43,869 bases of DNA, taken from the NCBI GenBank assembly GCA_964386975.1, contig CAYLUS010000015.1, positions 1 to 43,869 on the forward strand, written 5' to 3'. This document shows positions 36,435 through 43,869 of the stretch, one piece after another. The notes under the pieces are model-generated. The model saw only the letters and a list, made by a program, of their open reading frames with translations. It was not told the origin of the DNA and searched no databases. The stretch comes from UBA6136 sp964386975. Its GTDB lineage: Bacteria > Pseudomonadota > Gammaproteobacteria > Methylococcales > Methylococcaceae. Position 1 is the first letter of the stretch. Each line of letters begins with the position of its first letter. A program made the translations under genes and the position numbers.

Positions 36435-37841
36435 TCAGAAGGTAATCACGACGTCGGTGGAGAAGGTCAGCTGATGGTCGGTGAAGCGACCGAAAGTCGA
36501 GGTCATGAACGCATCGGCCGTCGAAAAGTCGTACCGCACATTCGGTCGGATCATCACCCAATGCAAGGGCTTAAAGTTCAGCCCCGTTGTCAGGGCATAG
36601 TAGTTGGCGCCCAGTAAGGGGTAGGTTGCGCCGTTATTGCGGCAGGCGTACTGGAAAACCGAATGGGGATCCCCCGGTACGCTCAGGTTGGCGCTGTTCA
36701 TGCAGCGTGCCGGGCCTGCAATCATGAAGCCGTTATTGTCCCTGAACCACTCGGCACGAAGGCCAATCCCGAGGTTGTCCAGAAGGTCATAGGAGAGAAA
36801 ATGCTTGATTCCGTACCACTCGGCATTCTGGCGGCCTCCGGGTGATCCCCCGTAGGCGCCGTTTGCCGTCATGACGTTATTGGCATAGCCATGATCGTGC
36901 TGGATCACGTAGTGCAGCCGATCATCCAGCCAGTTGGCCTTGCCAACCAGGCTGTAAATGCCCCAGAAATCGTCGCTGCCGCTGGCGATGGCGCCTGCGG
37001 TCGAGGTCAGGTTGAGCGAATAGGCCTGATCATCGCTGGTCCAGGTTCCGCCACCGATGAAATTCCAATTCCCCAGTTGCGTGTTGAATGCCCCATCCCA
37101 TCCCCCGGTCGCACTGCCAGTGACGGCGCCGCCCTGCAAAGACCAATTGGCATTGACGATGTAGTTCCCAAGGACACCGGTATGCGTGAATGGCTCACCA
37201 TACTGCATGGTGTAGGCATGGGTGTAAAAGAAGTTATCGGGCGCGGTCACCACTTCAAATCCGACCGGGGTGTAGAAATGCCCGATCTTGACCGTCAGCC
37301 CATTTCCGACTGGCACGTTCATCTCGAGATAGGCCTGAGGAAGCGCCAGCGCGTTGAAGCGTTCGGACCAACTGGTCAGGTGAAGGTCATAATTACCGCG
37401 GTTGAGGGCCTGACCGGTCTGATAGCTGAGCGGGGGAACCCCATAAGCCTGAGTAAAGATGGCATCCGATCCGTACATGACATCCAGGCGACCGCCGATG
37501 CCCCAGTCCTCGCTGCTGGCAACCACCGCCCGTTCCAGAAAAAAGTTGAGCTGATTGAGCTGGACCTCGCCATTGCGATCGCCAAAACTCACCAGGCCGT
37601 TGAAGCGGTCAGCAGGCCGGTTGGCGTTTCCGGTAATACCCACGTCAATCCATCCACCATAGACGATCCCGTAGTCCTCCAGAAATTGGTGTTTGGCACT
37701 GCCTGCAGCATAGTCAATGAATCCGACGGTCTCCTCAATCGCCTCCGCGCAAACCGGACCCGAAAGAAGCAGCATCAAAAGCGTCATCAGCACCCATGGG
37801 ACGGGCAGCCACGCCCGCATAATCAGGCGCTGCCGTGCCAT
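36435..37841 (-). CDS. Outer-membrane beta-barrel protein (BBP2-like porin)
   Basis: 468 residues. An N-terminal signal peptide (VLMTLLMLLLSGPVCA) precedes a mature protein of alternating amphipathic strands rich in aromatic residues and Gly/Asn, ending in the barrel terminus VVITF. Features such as YGGWIDVGITGNANRP, GHFYTPVGFEV and NFFYTHAYTMQYGEPFTHTG match the BBP2/'putative beta-barrel porin-2' group. Two Cys (RCMNSANL and YACRNNG) may form a loop disulphide. Its transport substrate is unknown; because it is divergent from the propeller enzyme gene, uptake of that enzyme's substrate is a reasonable guess. ATG 37820 is an alternative start that still keeps the signal peptide. No strong ribosome site is visible for either. 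Confidence 0.85.
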   Translation of the reverse strand: MARQRLIMRAWLPVPWVLMTLLMLLLSGPVCAEAIEETVGFIDYAAGSAKHQFLEDYGIVYGGWIDVGITGNANRPADRFNGLVSFGDRNGEVQLNQLNFFLERAVVASSEDWGIGGRLDVMYGSDAIFTQAYGVPPLSYQTGQALNRGNYDLHLTSWSERFNALALPQAYLEMNVPVGNGLTVKIGHFYTPVGFEVVTAPDNFFYTHAYTMQYGEPFTHTGVLGNYIVNANWSLQGGAVTGSATGGWDGAFNTQLGNWNFIGGGTWTSDDQAYSLNLTSTAGAIASGSDDFWGIYSLVGKANWLDDRLHYVIQHDHGYANNVMTANGAYGGSPGGRQNAEWYGIKHFLSYDLLDNLGIGLRAEWFRDNNGFMIAGPARCMNSANLSVPGDPHSVFQYACRNNGATYPLLGANYYALTTGLNFKPLHWVMIRPNVRYDFSTADAFMTSTFGRFTDHQLTFSTDVVITF

Positions 37842-38048
37842 TGGGCAGAGGAAACATACAAGGGAATCAGGTCACACATTCACTTCAAAATCGCATGAGG
37901 TCCATTGGATGGTCGAAGCCTTGGCCGTTTGCGTGCAGATTTTGCCAAGGACGATCACGAAATGGGCGCAAGTAAAGCATAGAATTCCTCTATTGACCGC
38001 CGATGGCAGGTGGCTGAACGCCTGCCGAGATTCACCCACCCGGAGTCC
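37842..38048. promoter_or_regulatory. Divergent intergenic region with a leader hairpin before the propeller enzyme
   Basis: The 207 bases between the porin and the propeller enzyme must hold both promoters. I see no textbook -35/-10 pair; TAGAAT at about 37979-37984 is a weak -10 candidate for the + strand. Downstream, GGCAGG (38005-38010) and CCTGCC (38021-38026) form a 6-bp GC-rich hairpin 16 bases before the GGAG ribosome site, suitable for mRNA-level control or stability. The region is more A/T-rich than the coding DNA around it. Confidence 0.4.
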
Positions 38049-39719
38049 ATGACGATGCACGATTCAATCAGTGATCAAGACCCAAGCGATAAGATGCGCC
38101 CTGAAAGTCCCGCCCGCCGCGAAGCCATGGGGCGAGTTGGCCGATTTTCAGTTGGCGTGTTTGGCGCTCAACTGCTGGGTGGCGCGGTTCAAGCCGTGCG
38201 TGCCGACAGCCCGAAACCGGCCCAAAACTTCACGCCGCCCAATGAGCGGCAGGACGCGTCCATCTCCGTGGTTGACGCCTCCACGCTTCGCGGGGTCAAG
38301 GAAGACCTGGGCGATCTCATTTACCTCGCCCCTGAAAAACTCGGGGGAGGCGCGCATGCAGTTGATCTTGGCCGTTGCAAAACCCTCGCCTGGATCAGTT
38401 ACTGGAACTACGGGGATACGTGTCCGATTGCCCATCATCTGGCCGCCTACCCCTCCGAGGATCCCTACAAGGGCTTTGAATTTGTGAATTCCACCCAGGG
38501 CGGTGAGAACGTCATGATCTATGGCCTGCCCTCTACCATCAAGGATCGGGGTCTCCTGGACCGGTATGGCCAGGGCAACCACCTCTACCGGGTCCATTTC
38601 GATGGCGTACAGATGAACCTCAAGGAAGACGTGGCCGAAACAACTGGCATCGGACTGGGTGTCCACACGACGGTCTTTCCAGATGGCAACGGGTTTGCCG
38701 CCGCGGATGGACAAAAGGATGTCTGCGCCTTTTTCGATCGGGCACCGCTTGAGGGAAAAACCAACGTCCTTCAGGCCTTTCGGGCCGACTGGGTTGGCCG
38801 CGTTCAAAAGGGCTCTCTCAAGGACAACTGGGTCAAGGGTGGGAAGCTACGACTGGAACGTCTGGTCAAACCCAAGGAACTCGGCAAATTTGATCTTGAA
38901 GGCACCAAAGGCAACAAGATCGACTGGGAAATGGTGCCCATGGGCGAAGACCTGGTCGAGAGCGGCGAGATTCAGGGTAGCAATCCCCGCTCCCTGACCG
39001 GCCTCGATGCGGTCGTGCATCACCCTGGGAACCGTTATTCGGCCCTGATCATCCGCATGCTTTCCGCCGCCATCATCATCGACCGCCAAACCTGGGAGCC
39101 GGTGACAGTCCTGCACAATCCGGAAGGCTCCCCCGGAACGCTCAAGATCAACAAGATCGGCACCGGCCCTGACATTTGGGAGTGCGAATTCGAGGATGTG
39201 AAATGCGTTGGTCATGAAGCCGGGTTTTCCCCAGATGGCAAACACTTCACCATGATGAACAACATCATGCAGAACAACATGGCCGTGTTTGACACCCAGG
39301 ATCCGGATCCCCGCAACTGGAAAAAAATCACCTTCGTCAAAGATCCCGCCTGGGTCGGCGAGTACCCCAGCCCCTTCCATCTCTGCTTCTCCATGGATGG
39401 CAGCAAGATGTTCGTCTCGGTTCTCTACCCCAAGCCCCATGACAGCGCCGTTGTGGTGGTCGACACCAAAACCTGGAAAATCATCAAGAAGTTCATCAAT
39501 GTCGGACCGGACTGCCAGACCATGTCGGTCAGTTACGATGGCAAATATGTGTTCCAGATCTTCAGCGGTTTCCAGAGGATGTCCGCCGGTGTGTTTGTGT
39601 TCAGGCAGGATACCTTGGAGCCGCTGGGCTTCCTTCCGAACTTTGGTGGTCATCATGATTGTGTGATTATCCCGACCCAGGTCGAACACCTGAAGAACAG
39701 CCGCTGCACAACCCTCTAG
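38049..39719 (+). CDS. Secreted beta-propeller copper enzyme, thiocyanate dehydrogenase-like
   Basis: 556 residues. The N-terminus has a Tat-like pattern (ARREAMGRVGRFSVGVFGAQLLGGAVQAVRA), so export to the periplasm is expected. The body shows propeller-blade repeats (FSPDGKHF, FSMDGSKMF, VSYDGKYVF). Histidines that could bind copper are H129/H130 (CPIAHHLAAYP), H206 (GVHTTVF), H389 (CVGHEAGF), H444 (SPFHLCF) and H535/H536 (GGHHDCV). Order and spacing match, as far as I recall, the trinuclear copper ligands of Thioalkalivibrio thiocyanate dehydrogenase, a relative of the nitrous oxide reductase propeller. No C-terminal CuA domain is present, which argues against nitrous oxide reductase. Predicted reaction: thiocyanate to cyanate and sulfur. 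ATG 38055, nine bases after GGAG, is an alternative start; upstream starts would pass through the leader hairpin. Confidence 0.7.
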   Translation: MTMHDSISDQDPSDKMRPESPARREAMGRVGRFSVGVFGAQLLGGAVQAVRADSPKPAQNFTPPNERQDASISVVDASTLRGVKEDLGDLIYLAPEKLGGGAHAVDLGRCKTLAWISYWNYGDTCPIAHHLAAYPSEDPYKGFEFVNSTQGGENVMIYGLPSTIKDRGLLDRYGQGNHLYRVHFDGVQMNLKEDVAETTGIGLGVHTTVFPDGNGFAAADGQKDVCAFFDRAPLEGKTNVLQAFRADWVGRVQKGSLKDNWVKGGKLRLERLVKPKELGKFDLEGTKGNKIDWEMVPMGEDLVESGEIQGSNPRSLTGLDAVVHHPGNRYSALIIRMLSAAIIIDRQTWEPVTVLHNPEGSPGTLKINKIGTGPDIWECEFEDVKCVGHEAGFSPDGKHFTMMNNIMQNNMAVFDTQDPDPRNWKKITFVKDPAWVGEYPSPFHLCFSMDGSKMFVSVLYPKPHDSAVVVVDTKTWKIIKKFINVGPDCQTMSVSYDGKYVFQIFSGFQRMSAGVFVFRQDTLEPLGFLPNFGGHHDCVIIPTQVEHLKNSRCTTL

Positions 39720-39854
39720 GGGCAGGTATCGGCCCAAGCGCTCATCCCAGTAACAAGGAATACCAGCGCGTTCGACTGCCCACGGGCTAAAAAGGCGCTG
39801 GTCAGCAGCAAATGGACGCCAGCCTCTCCCGGTGAATCACGCGAGGACTTTTTT
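39720..39854. other. Spacer between propeller enzyme and mdtA-like gene
   Basis: These 135 bases hold no hairpin with a T-run and no clear promoter. The frame shared by both flanking genes is open throughout, but it has no ATG, GTG or TTG start before 39855. A run of eight T directly before the TTG start is notable. Confidence 0.4.
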
Positions 39855-41048
39855 TTGATCCAAATATCTTGGCTGCCCTCGAAAAAGCCATGGACTCTGG
39901 CTTTCGGGGCTCTCATCATCATCGTGATCCTGGCTTTTGTGAAAGGTCGTGGACCCGCCGGACCCTCCGCCAGCCACCCGGTCCTGGGACCCATCACGGT
40001 GCGTGCAGAAACAGCCCGTCGGGGTCCCTTGGCGCTCCACCTCCATGCGCTCGGCAACGTCACCGCCTTCAACACCACCACGGTGAAAACGCAGGCCGCC
40101 GGCACCTTGATCAAGATTCACTTTGCGGAGGGCCAGGATGTCAAAGCCGGGGATCTTCTTGCCGAAATCGATCCAAGGCTCTACCAGAGCCAGCTGGATC
40201 AGGCGCTTGGAAAGCTGAGCAGCGACCGGGCCCAGCTTCGCTTTGCAGAGGCGGAACTGGTCAGAGATCAGCACCTCGTCAAAGAGGGCTTTATCGCCCT
40301 TTCCCAACTGCAGACGCAATCGGCCAGCGTCAACCAGCTAAAGGGCATCATTGCAACGGACCAGGCCCAGGTGGATGCCGCCCGGGTCCAGCTCTCCTAT
40401 TGCAGGATCACGGCCCCCCTCTCAGGCCGTGTGGGTCTCAAACGGGTCGATGTGGGCAATGTACTCAATACCCTCGATCCCCTGGTGATCATCACGCAGA
40501 TGCAACCCATCACCGTCATTTTCAGCATCCCTCAGGATCAAAATGCCCGGCTTCAGGCACGGCTGACCGATCCATCAGGGATCGTCGTCGATGCGTTTGA
40601 TCGCGACGGACAGGTCCGTCTGGGCGAAGGCCAACTCACCAGCGTCGACAACCTGATGGACAGTGCGACGGGCACGCTTAAGGTTAAGGCCGTTTTTGAC
40701 AACCCGGATCTTCGGCTTTATCCCAATCAGTTCGTTAATGTCAGGCTCATGATTGAAACGCTTGAAGACCGGGTCATCATCCCGCGACGCGCACTCCAGC
40801 AGAATCCGGCTGGATATCATGTATTTACCCTTGAGGACAATGGCACCGCCAAAATGACGGCCGTTCAGCCAGGTCCTTCCGAGGGGGAAGCACTGGTCAT
40901 TGAAAATGGTGTCAGGGAGGGACAGCAGGTCATCACCGAAGGCCTCGACAAACTGAAAGATGGGACCCGCGTTCAGGCCGCGGCGGCAACCCCCTCATCC
41001 TCGGGCCCGGGAAACGTCAAAACGCCAGCCATTGGCGCCGGGCACTGA
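39855..41048 (+). CDS. mdtA: MdtA-family RND periplasmic adaptor
   Basis: 397 residues starting at TTG, supported by GAGGA seven bases upstream. A short cytoplasmic stretch and one membrane segment (AFGALIIIVILAFVKG) anchor it in the inner membrane. The rest is a membrane-fusion protein: lipoyl halves (VKTQAAGTLIKIHFAEGQDVKAGDLLAEIDPRLY and CRITAPLSGRVGLKRVDVGN), an alpha-hairpin (~115-190) and the beta-barrel with MQPITVIFSIPQDQN, all typical of MdtA. With the pump encoded six bases downstream and an outer-membrane channel it would export drugs or other toxic organics. The C-terminal ~25 residues (AAAATPSSSGPG...) are a flexible tail. Confidence 0.9.
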   Translation: MIQISWLPSKKPWTLAFGALIIIVILAFVKGRGPAGPSASHPVLGPITVRAETARRGPLALHLHALGNVTAFNTTTVKTQAAGTLIKIHFAEGQDVKAGDLLAEIDPRLYQSQLDQALGKLSSDRAQLRFAEAELVRDQHLVKEGFIALSQLQTQSASVNQLKGIIATDQAQVDAARVQLSYCRITAPLSGRVGLKRVDVGNVLNTLDPLVIITQMQPITVIFSIPQDQNARLQARLTDPSGIVVDAFDRDGQVRLGEGQLTSVDNLMDSATGTLKVKAVFDNPDLRLYPNQFVNVRLMIETLEDRVIIPRRALQQNPAGYHVFTLEDNGTAKMTAVQPGPSEGEALVIENGVREGQQVITEGLDKLKDGTRVQAAAATPSSSGPGNVKTPAIGAGH

Positions 41049-41054
41049 CCCCTG

Positions 41055-43869
41055 ATGACGCTCTCCCGTCCGTTCATCTTGCGTCCCATCGCGACGTCCA
41101 TGCTGATGTTCGCAGTCCTTCTGATCGGCTTGATCGGACTCAAGCGGCTGCCGGTCTCGGCTTTACCGGAGGTGGATTATCCGACCATTCAGGTCCAGAC
41201 CGGCTACCCCGGCGCAAGTCCTGAAATCGTTGAAGCAACGATTTCAGCCCCCCTTGAAAAGCAGCTGGGCCAGATTTCCGGGCTCCAGCAGATGTCTTCC
41301 TCCAGCAGTTTTGGCCTTTCATCAATCACCCTGAAATTCAACCTCAACCTCGATATCGATGTTGCTGAGCAACAGGTTCAATCGGCCATCAATACCGCCT
41401 ATACCTATCTGCCAGCCGATCTTCCGACCCCTCCGCAGTACAGCAAGCGAAATCCGGCCGATGCCCCGGTCCTGACACTGGCCCTGAGTTCCAGGACCCT
41501 GCCCCTACTCAAAGTCCATGATCTTGCCGACACGCGGCTGGCCCAGAAGATTGCCCAACTCTCTGGCGTCGGGCTCGTCGACCTGGCCGGGGGTCTCAAG
41601 CCCGCCATCCATGTCAGGGTCAACCCCACCGCTCTAGCCGCGCTCGGGCTCAGCCTTGAAGACATTCGAATGCAATTGGCTCAGTCCTCGGTCAATCAGC
41701 CCAAGGGTAATTTTGACGGGCCGTTCATCGCCCTGACGCTGCAGGCCAACGATCAGCTGATGACCCTTGAGGATTTCAGACAACAGATCATTGCCTACCG
41801 CAATCAGGCGCCGATTCGCCTGAAGGACGTGGCTGAAATCACGGAGGAGCCAGAAAACCGGCGTCTGAGGAGCTGGGTGAATGGCGAGCCGGCCATCATT
41901 CTGGATATTCATCGTCAACCTGGCGCCAATACCCTTCGCCTGGTCGAGCACATTCAGGAGTTGCTTCCAGAACTTGAGGCCAGCCTGCCGGGGGATATCG
42001 ACATTCAGGTGGTGGCAGATCGCACGCTGACCACCCGGGCCTCCATCCAGAATATTCGCAATGAGTTGCTGGTGACCATCGCCCTGGTCGTGCTGGTGAT
42101 CTTCATTTTCCTCAGGAACCTGCCGGCGACGCTGATTCCGAGCCTCTCCATTCCCCTGTCTTTGGCTGGCACCTTTGGCGCCATGTATGCCTTGGGTTAC
42201 AGCCTCAACAACCTGACTCTCATGGCCCTGACCATTGCGACCGGTTTTGTGGTGGATGATGCCATCGTCATGCTGGAGAACATCATTCGCTTCATGGAGA
42301 GGGGCAAAACACCCCGCGATGCCGCCCTCAAGGGTGCTGAGGAAATCGGCTTCACGATCCTGTCACTGACCGCCTCGCTGCTGGCGGTTCTGATTCCCCT
42401 GTTGTTCATGGGCGATGTACTTGGGCGGCTGTTTCGTGAATTTGCCGTTACCCTGTCGCTCGCCATCCTGGTGTCAGCCTTCGTCTCCCTGACCTTGACC
42501 CCCATGCTGGCGGCCATGCTGCCGGCAAGGCATGGCAAGGCAAGCCGGCGAGAGCCCGAAACCAGCGACTGGATGGGGCAGCTGACGCAGGCTTATGGGC
42601 GGGCCCTTCAATGGACACTTGACCGGAACTCCCTGGTCATCGGTACCGCTGCAAGCCTTGTTGGCCTGACTCTGGTACTGGTCTATGGCGTACCGAAGGG
42701 ATTCTTTCCCCCTCAGGACACAGGCATTCTCCTGGGACTCACCGAAGCGCATCCTTCGATCGCCTTTGAATCCATGGCCGAGCGTCAGGCCATCGTGAAT
42801 CAGCAGATTCTTAAAGACCCGGCCGTCGCCTCGCTATCGGCCCATGTCGGCGTTGACGGTACCAACACCACGATCAGTCAGGGACGGATGCTGATCAGCC
42901 TCAAACCCAAGGCGGAGCGCGGACCGATCGGTCCGGTGCTTGAGCGACTGACGGCGCTTTCGGCCGAGACGGAGGGTCTCTCGCTCCTGCTGCAACCCGT
43001 TCAGGACCTGACGATTGAGGATCGAGTGAGTCCCGGCCAGTACCAGTTCACAATTGAAGCCCCGGAGCCGCGCCTTTTGGAGACCTGGGATCGCCGGATA
43101 CTGGATGCGCTGAGCCTACAGGCCGAGCTGAAGGATCCACGCAGTAACCTGGATCTCGGCGCACAAGCGCTGCGCCTTGACATCGACCGGGACACCGCGG
43201 GCCGCCTTGGGGTTCCTCCGCAGTTGATCACCCAGACGCTTTATGATGCCTATGGACAGCGGCAGATCATCAACCGTTACACCCAGACCAACCAGTACCG
43301 CGTCATTCTCGAGCTGCAAGGGGCCTACCAAGCCCGTCCCGATTCGCTCGAGAACCTCTATCTTCCCGCAGCCGACGGCAAAACCATCCCGTTGATGAAT
43401 CTCTTGAAGGTATCTTCCGAAGAAGGCCCCTTGTCGATTCACCGCCAAAGTCAGTTCCCGACCGTGACCTACTCTTTTAACCTTGCACCTGGAATCGCAC
43501 TCGGCACCGGCGTTGCCGCTGCGCGTCAAGCACTGTCGACCCTGTCCCTTCCAGAGAGCCTCCGGGTCGAATTCCAGGGGACGGCGAAGGCCTTTAACGA
43601 GGCCCTGGGAAACCAGATGGTCCTGCTATTGGCCGCGATCGTGGCGGTCTACATCATTCTCGGCATTCTCTACGAGAGCTTCATCCACCCCATCACCATC
43701 CTCTCGGGCCTCCCCTCCGGCGCGGTCGGCGCCCTCCTCGCCCTCTGGCTCTTCGACATGGAGCTCAACGTCTACGGCTTCGTCGGCCTCATCATGCTCA
43801 TCGGCATCGTGAAGAAGAACGCCATCATGATGATCGACTTCGCCCTCGACGCGCAGCGCCAGGGCATGG
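41055..43869 (+). CDS. mdtB: MdtB/MdtC-type multidrug RND pump, 3' end outside window
   Basis: The frame is open from ATG 41055 to the end of the window, giving 938 codons of an expected ~1030-1040. The hydrophobic N-terminus (RPIATSMLMFAVLLIGLIGL), SALPEVDYPTIQVQTGYPGASPEIVE, the proton-relay pair D401-D402 in VVDDAIVMLEN, and the second-half GFFPPQDTGILLG are hallmarks of the HAE1/MdtBC subfamily. It pumps hydrophobic drugs and bile-salt-like compounds using the proton gradient together with MdtA. In E. coli MdtB works as a heteromultimer with MdtC; whether an mdtC follows cannot be seen. From codon 43668 to the end every codon ends in G or C and Leu is only CTC, unlike the rest of the gene; see the finding on this. 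Confidence 0.93.
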   Translation, partial: MTLSRPFILRPIATSMLMFAVLLIGLIGLKRLPVSALPEVDYPTIQVQTGYPGASPEIVEATISAPLEKQLGQISGLQQMSSSSSFGLSSITLKFNLNLDIDVAEQQVQSAINTAYTYLPADLPTPPQYSKRNPADAPVLTLALSSRTLPLLKVHDLADTRLAQKIAQLSGVGLVDLAGGLKPAIHVRVNPTALAALGLSLEDIRMQLAQSSVNQPKGNFDGPFIALTLQANDQLMTLEDFRQQIIAYRNQAPIRLKDVAEITEEPENRRLRSWVNGEPAIILDIHRQPGANTLRLVEHIQELLPELEASLPGDIDIQVVADRTLTTRASIQNIRNELLVTIALVVLVIFIFLRNLPATLIPSLSIPLSLAGTFGAMYALGYSLNNLTLMALTIATGFVVDDAIVMLENIIRFMERGKTPRDAALKGAEEIGFTILSLTASLLAVLIPLLFMGDVLGRLFREFAVTLSLAILVSAFVSLTLTPMLAAMLPARHGKASRREPETSDWMGQLTQAYGRALQWTLDRNSLVIGTAASLVGLTLVLVYGVPKGFFPPQDTGILLGLTEAHPSIAFESMAERQAIVNQQILKDPAVASLSAHVGVDGTNTTISQGRMLISLKPKAERGPIGPVLERLTALSAETEGLSLLLQPVQDLTIEDRVSPGQYQFTIEAPEPRLLETWDRRILDALSLQAELKDPRSNLDLGAQALRLDIDRDTAGRLGVPPQLITQTLYDAYGQRQIINRYTQTNQYRVILELQGAYQARPDSLENLYLPAADGKTIPLMNLLKVSSEEGPLSIHRQSQFPTVTYSFNLAPGIALGTGVAAARQALSTLSLPESLRVEFQGTAKAFNEALGNQMVLLLAAIVAVYIILGILYESFIHPITILSGLPSGAVGALLALWLFDMELNVYGFVGLIMLIGIVKKNAIMMIDFALDAQRQGM

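Noticed and set aside
38049..39719. Selenium-binding protein/methanethiol oxidase, or nitrous oxide reductase
   Set aside because: The SBP56 CxxC-type and HHSGWN-type motifs are absent, and the CuA domain of nitrous oxide reductase is missing; the histidine pattern fits a thiocyanate dehydrogenase-like protein better.
39717..39857. Read-through fusion of the propeller enzyme and the adaptor: the TAG stop is in frame with the TTG start and 45 sense codons lie between
   Set aside because: An open stretch of this length is not rare in GC-rich DNA, and the TTG has its own ribosome site.

Overview
The window is about 43.9 kb of roughly 60 % GC bacterial DNA. It is densely coding on both strands and both ends cut through genes. 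The gene content points to a gammaproteobacterium: a cellulose operon of the BcsE/F/G/Q/R type, an E. coli-style homodimeric pyruvate dehydrogenase E1, and MdtAB- and Czc/Cus-type RND efflux systems. A thiocyanate-dehydrogenase-like copper protein weakly suggests a relative of sulfur-oxidising, thiocyanate-using lineages; that is inference only. I saw no rRNA, tRNA, CRISPR array or insertion sequence, and no gene-free stretch longer than about 210 bases.

Region 1 (1-15,602, + strand) looks like one long operon for making and modifying cellulose. It begins with the tail of an SGNH-type acyltransferase and a membrane diguanylate cyclase, then runs bcsB-bcsZ-bcsC-bcsR-bcsE-bcsF-bcsQ-bcsA-bcsG. 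Most junctions overlap or are only a few bases apart. The order is permuted relative to E. coli (bcsRQABZC and bcsEFG as two units): the synthase subunits BcsA and BcsB are about 7.4 kb apart and BcsR is separated from BcsQ. A PAS-GGDEF-EAL protein (15,621-17,321, minus) converges on the end of the operon, so a c-di-GMP-making and a probable c-di-GMP-degrading enzyme bracket a pathway that has two c-di-GMP receptors (the BcsA PilZ domain and BcsE).

Region 2 (17,452-23,264, minus) is the pyruvate dehydrogenase operon aceE-aceF-lpdA, with a good -10 box upstream of aceE.

Region 3 (23,360-28,247) is the most unusual. A membrane AlkB-type di-iron hydroxylase (minus) is divergent from a NodU/TobZ-type O-carbamoyltransferase (+). 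The latter overlaps by four bases a 633-residue protein whose C-terminal third looks like a haem-oxygenase-like di-iron oxidase ('iron-containing redox enzyme' family). Together they could form a small oxidation/carbamoylation pathway for an unknown metabolite.

Region 4 (28,352-31,124, +) holds zwf and a transaldolase carrying a C-terminal pair of EF-hands, which feed the pentose phosphate pathway.

Region 5 (31,129-35,511, minus) encodes a heavy-metal RND pump followed by its periplasmic adaptor, in inverted order and without an outer-membrane factor. Next come a small SAM-dependent methyltransferase (+), an outer-membrane barrel protein (minus) and, divergent from it, a secreted propeller protein resembling thiocyanate dehydrogenase. 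Metal efflux beside a probable multicopper periplasmic enzyme makes functional sense.

Region 6 (39,855-end, +) is an MdtA/MdtB-type multidrug efflux pair; the pump gene runs off the window. Its last 67 codons all end in G or C, an abrupt change from the codon use just upstream.
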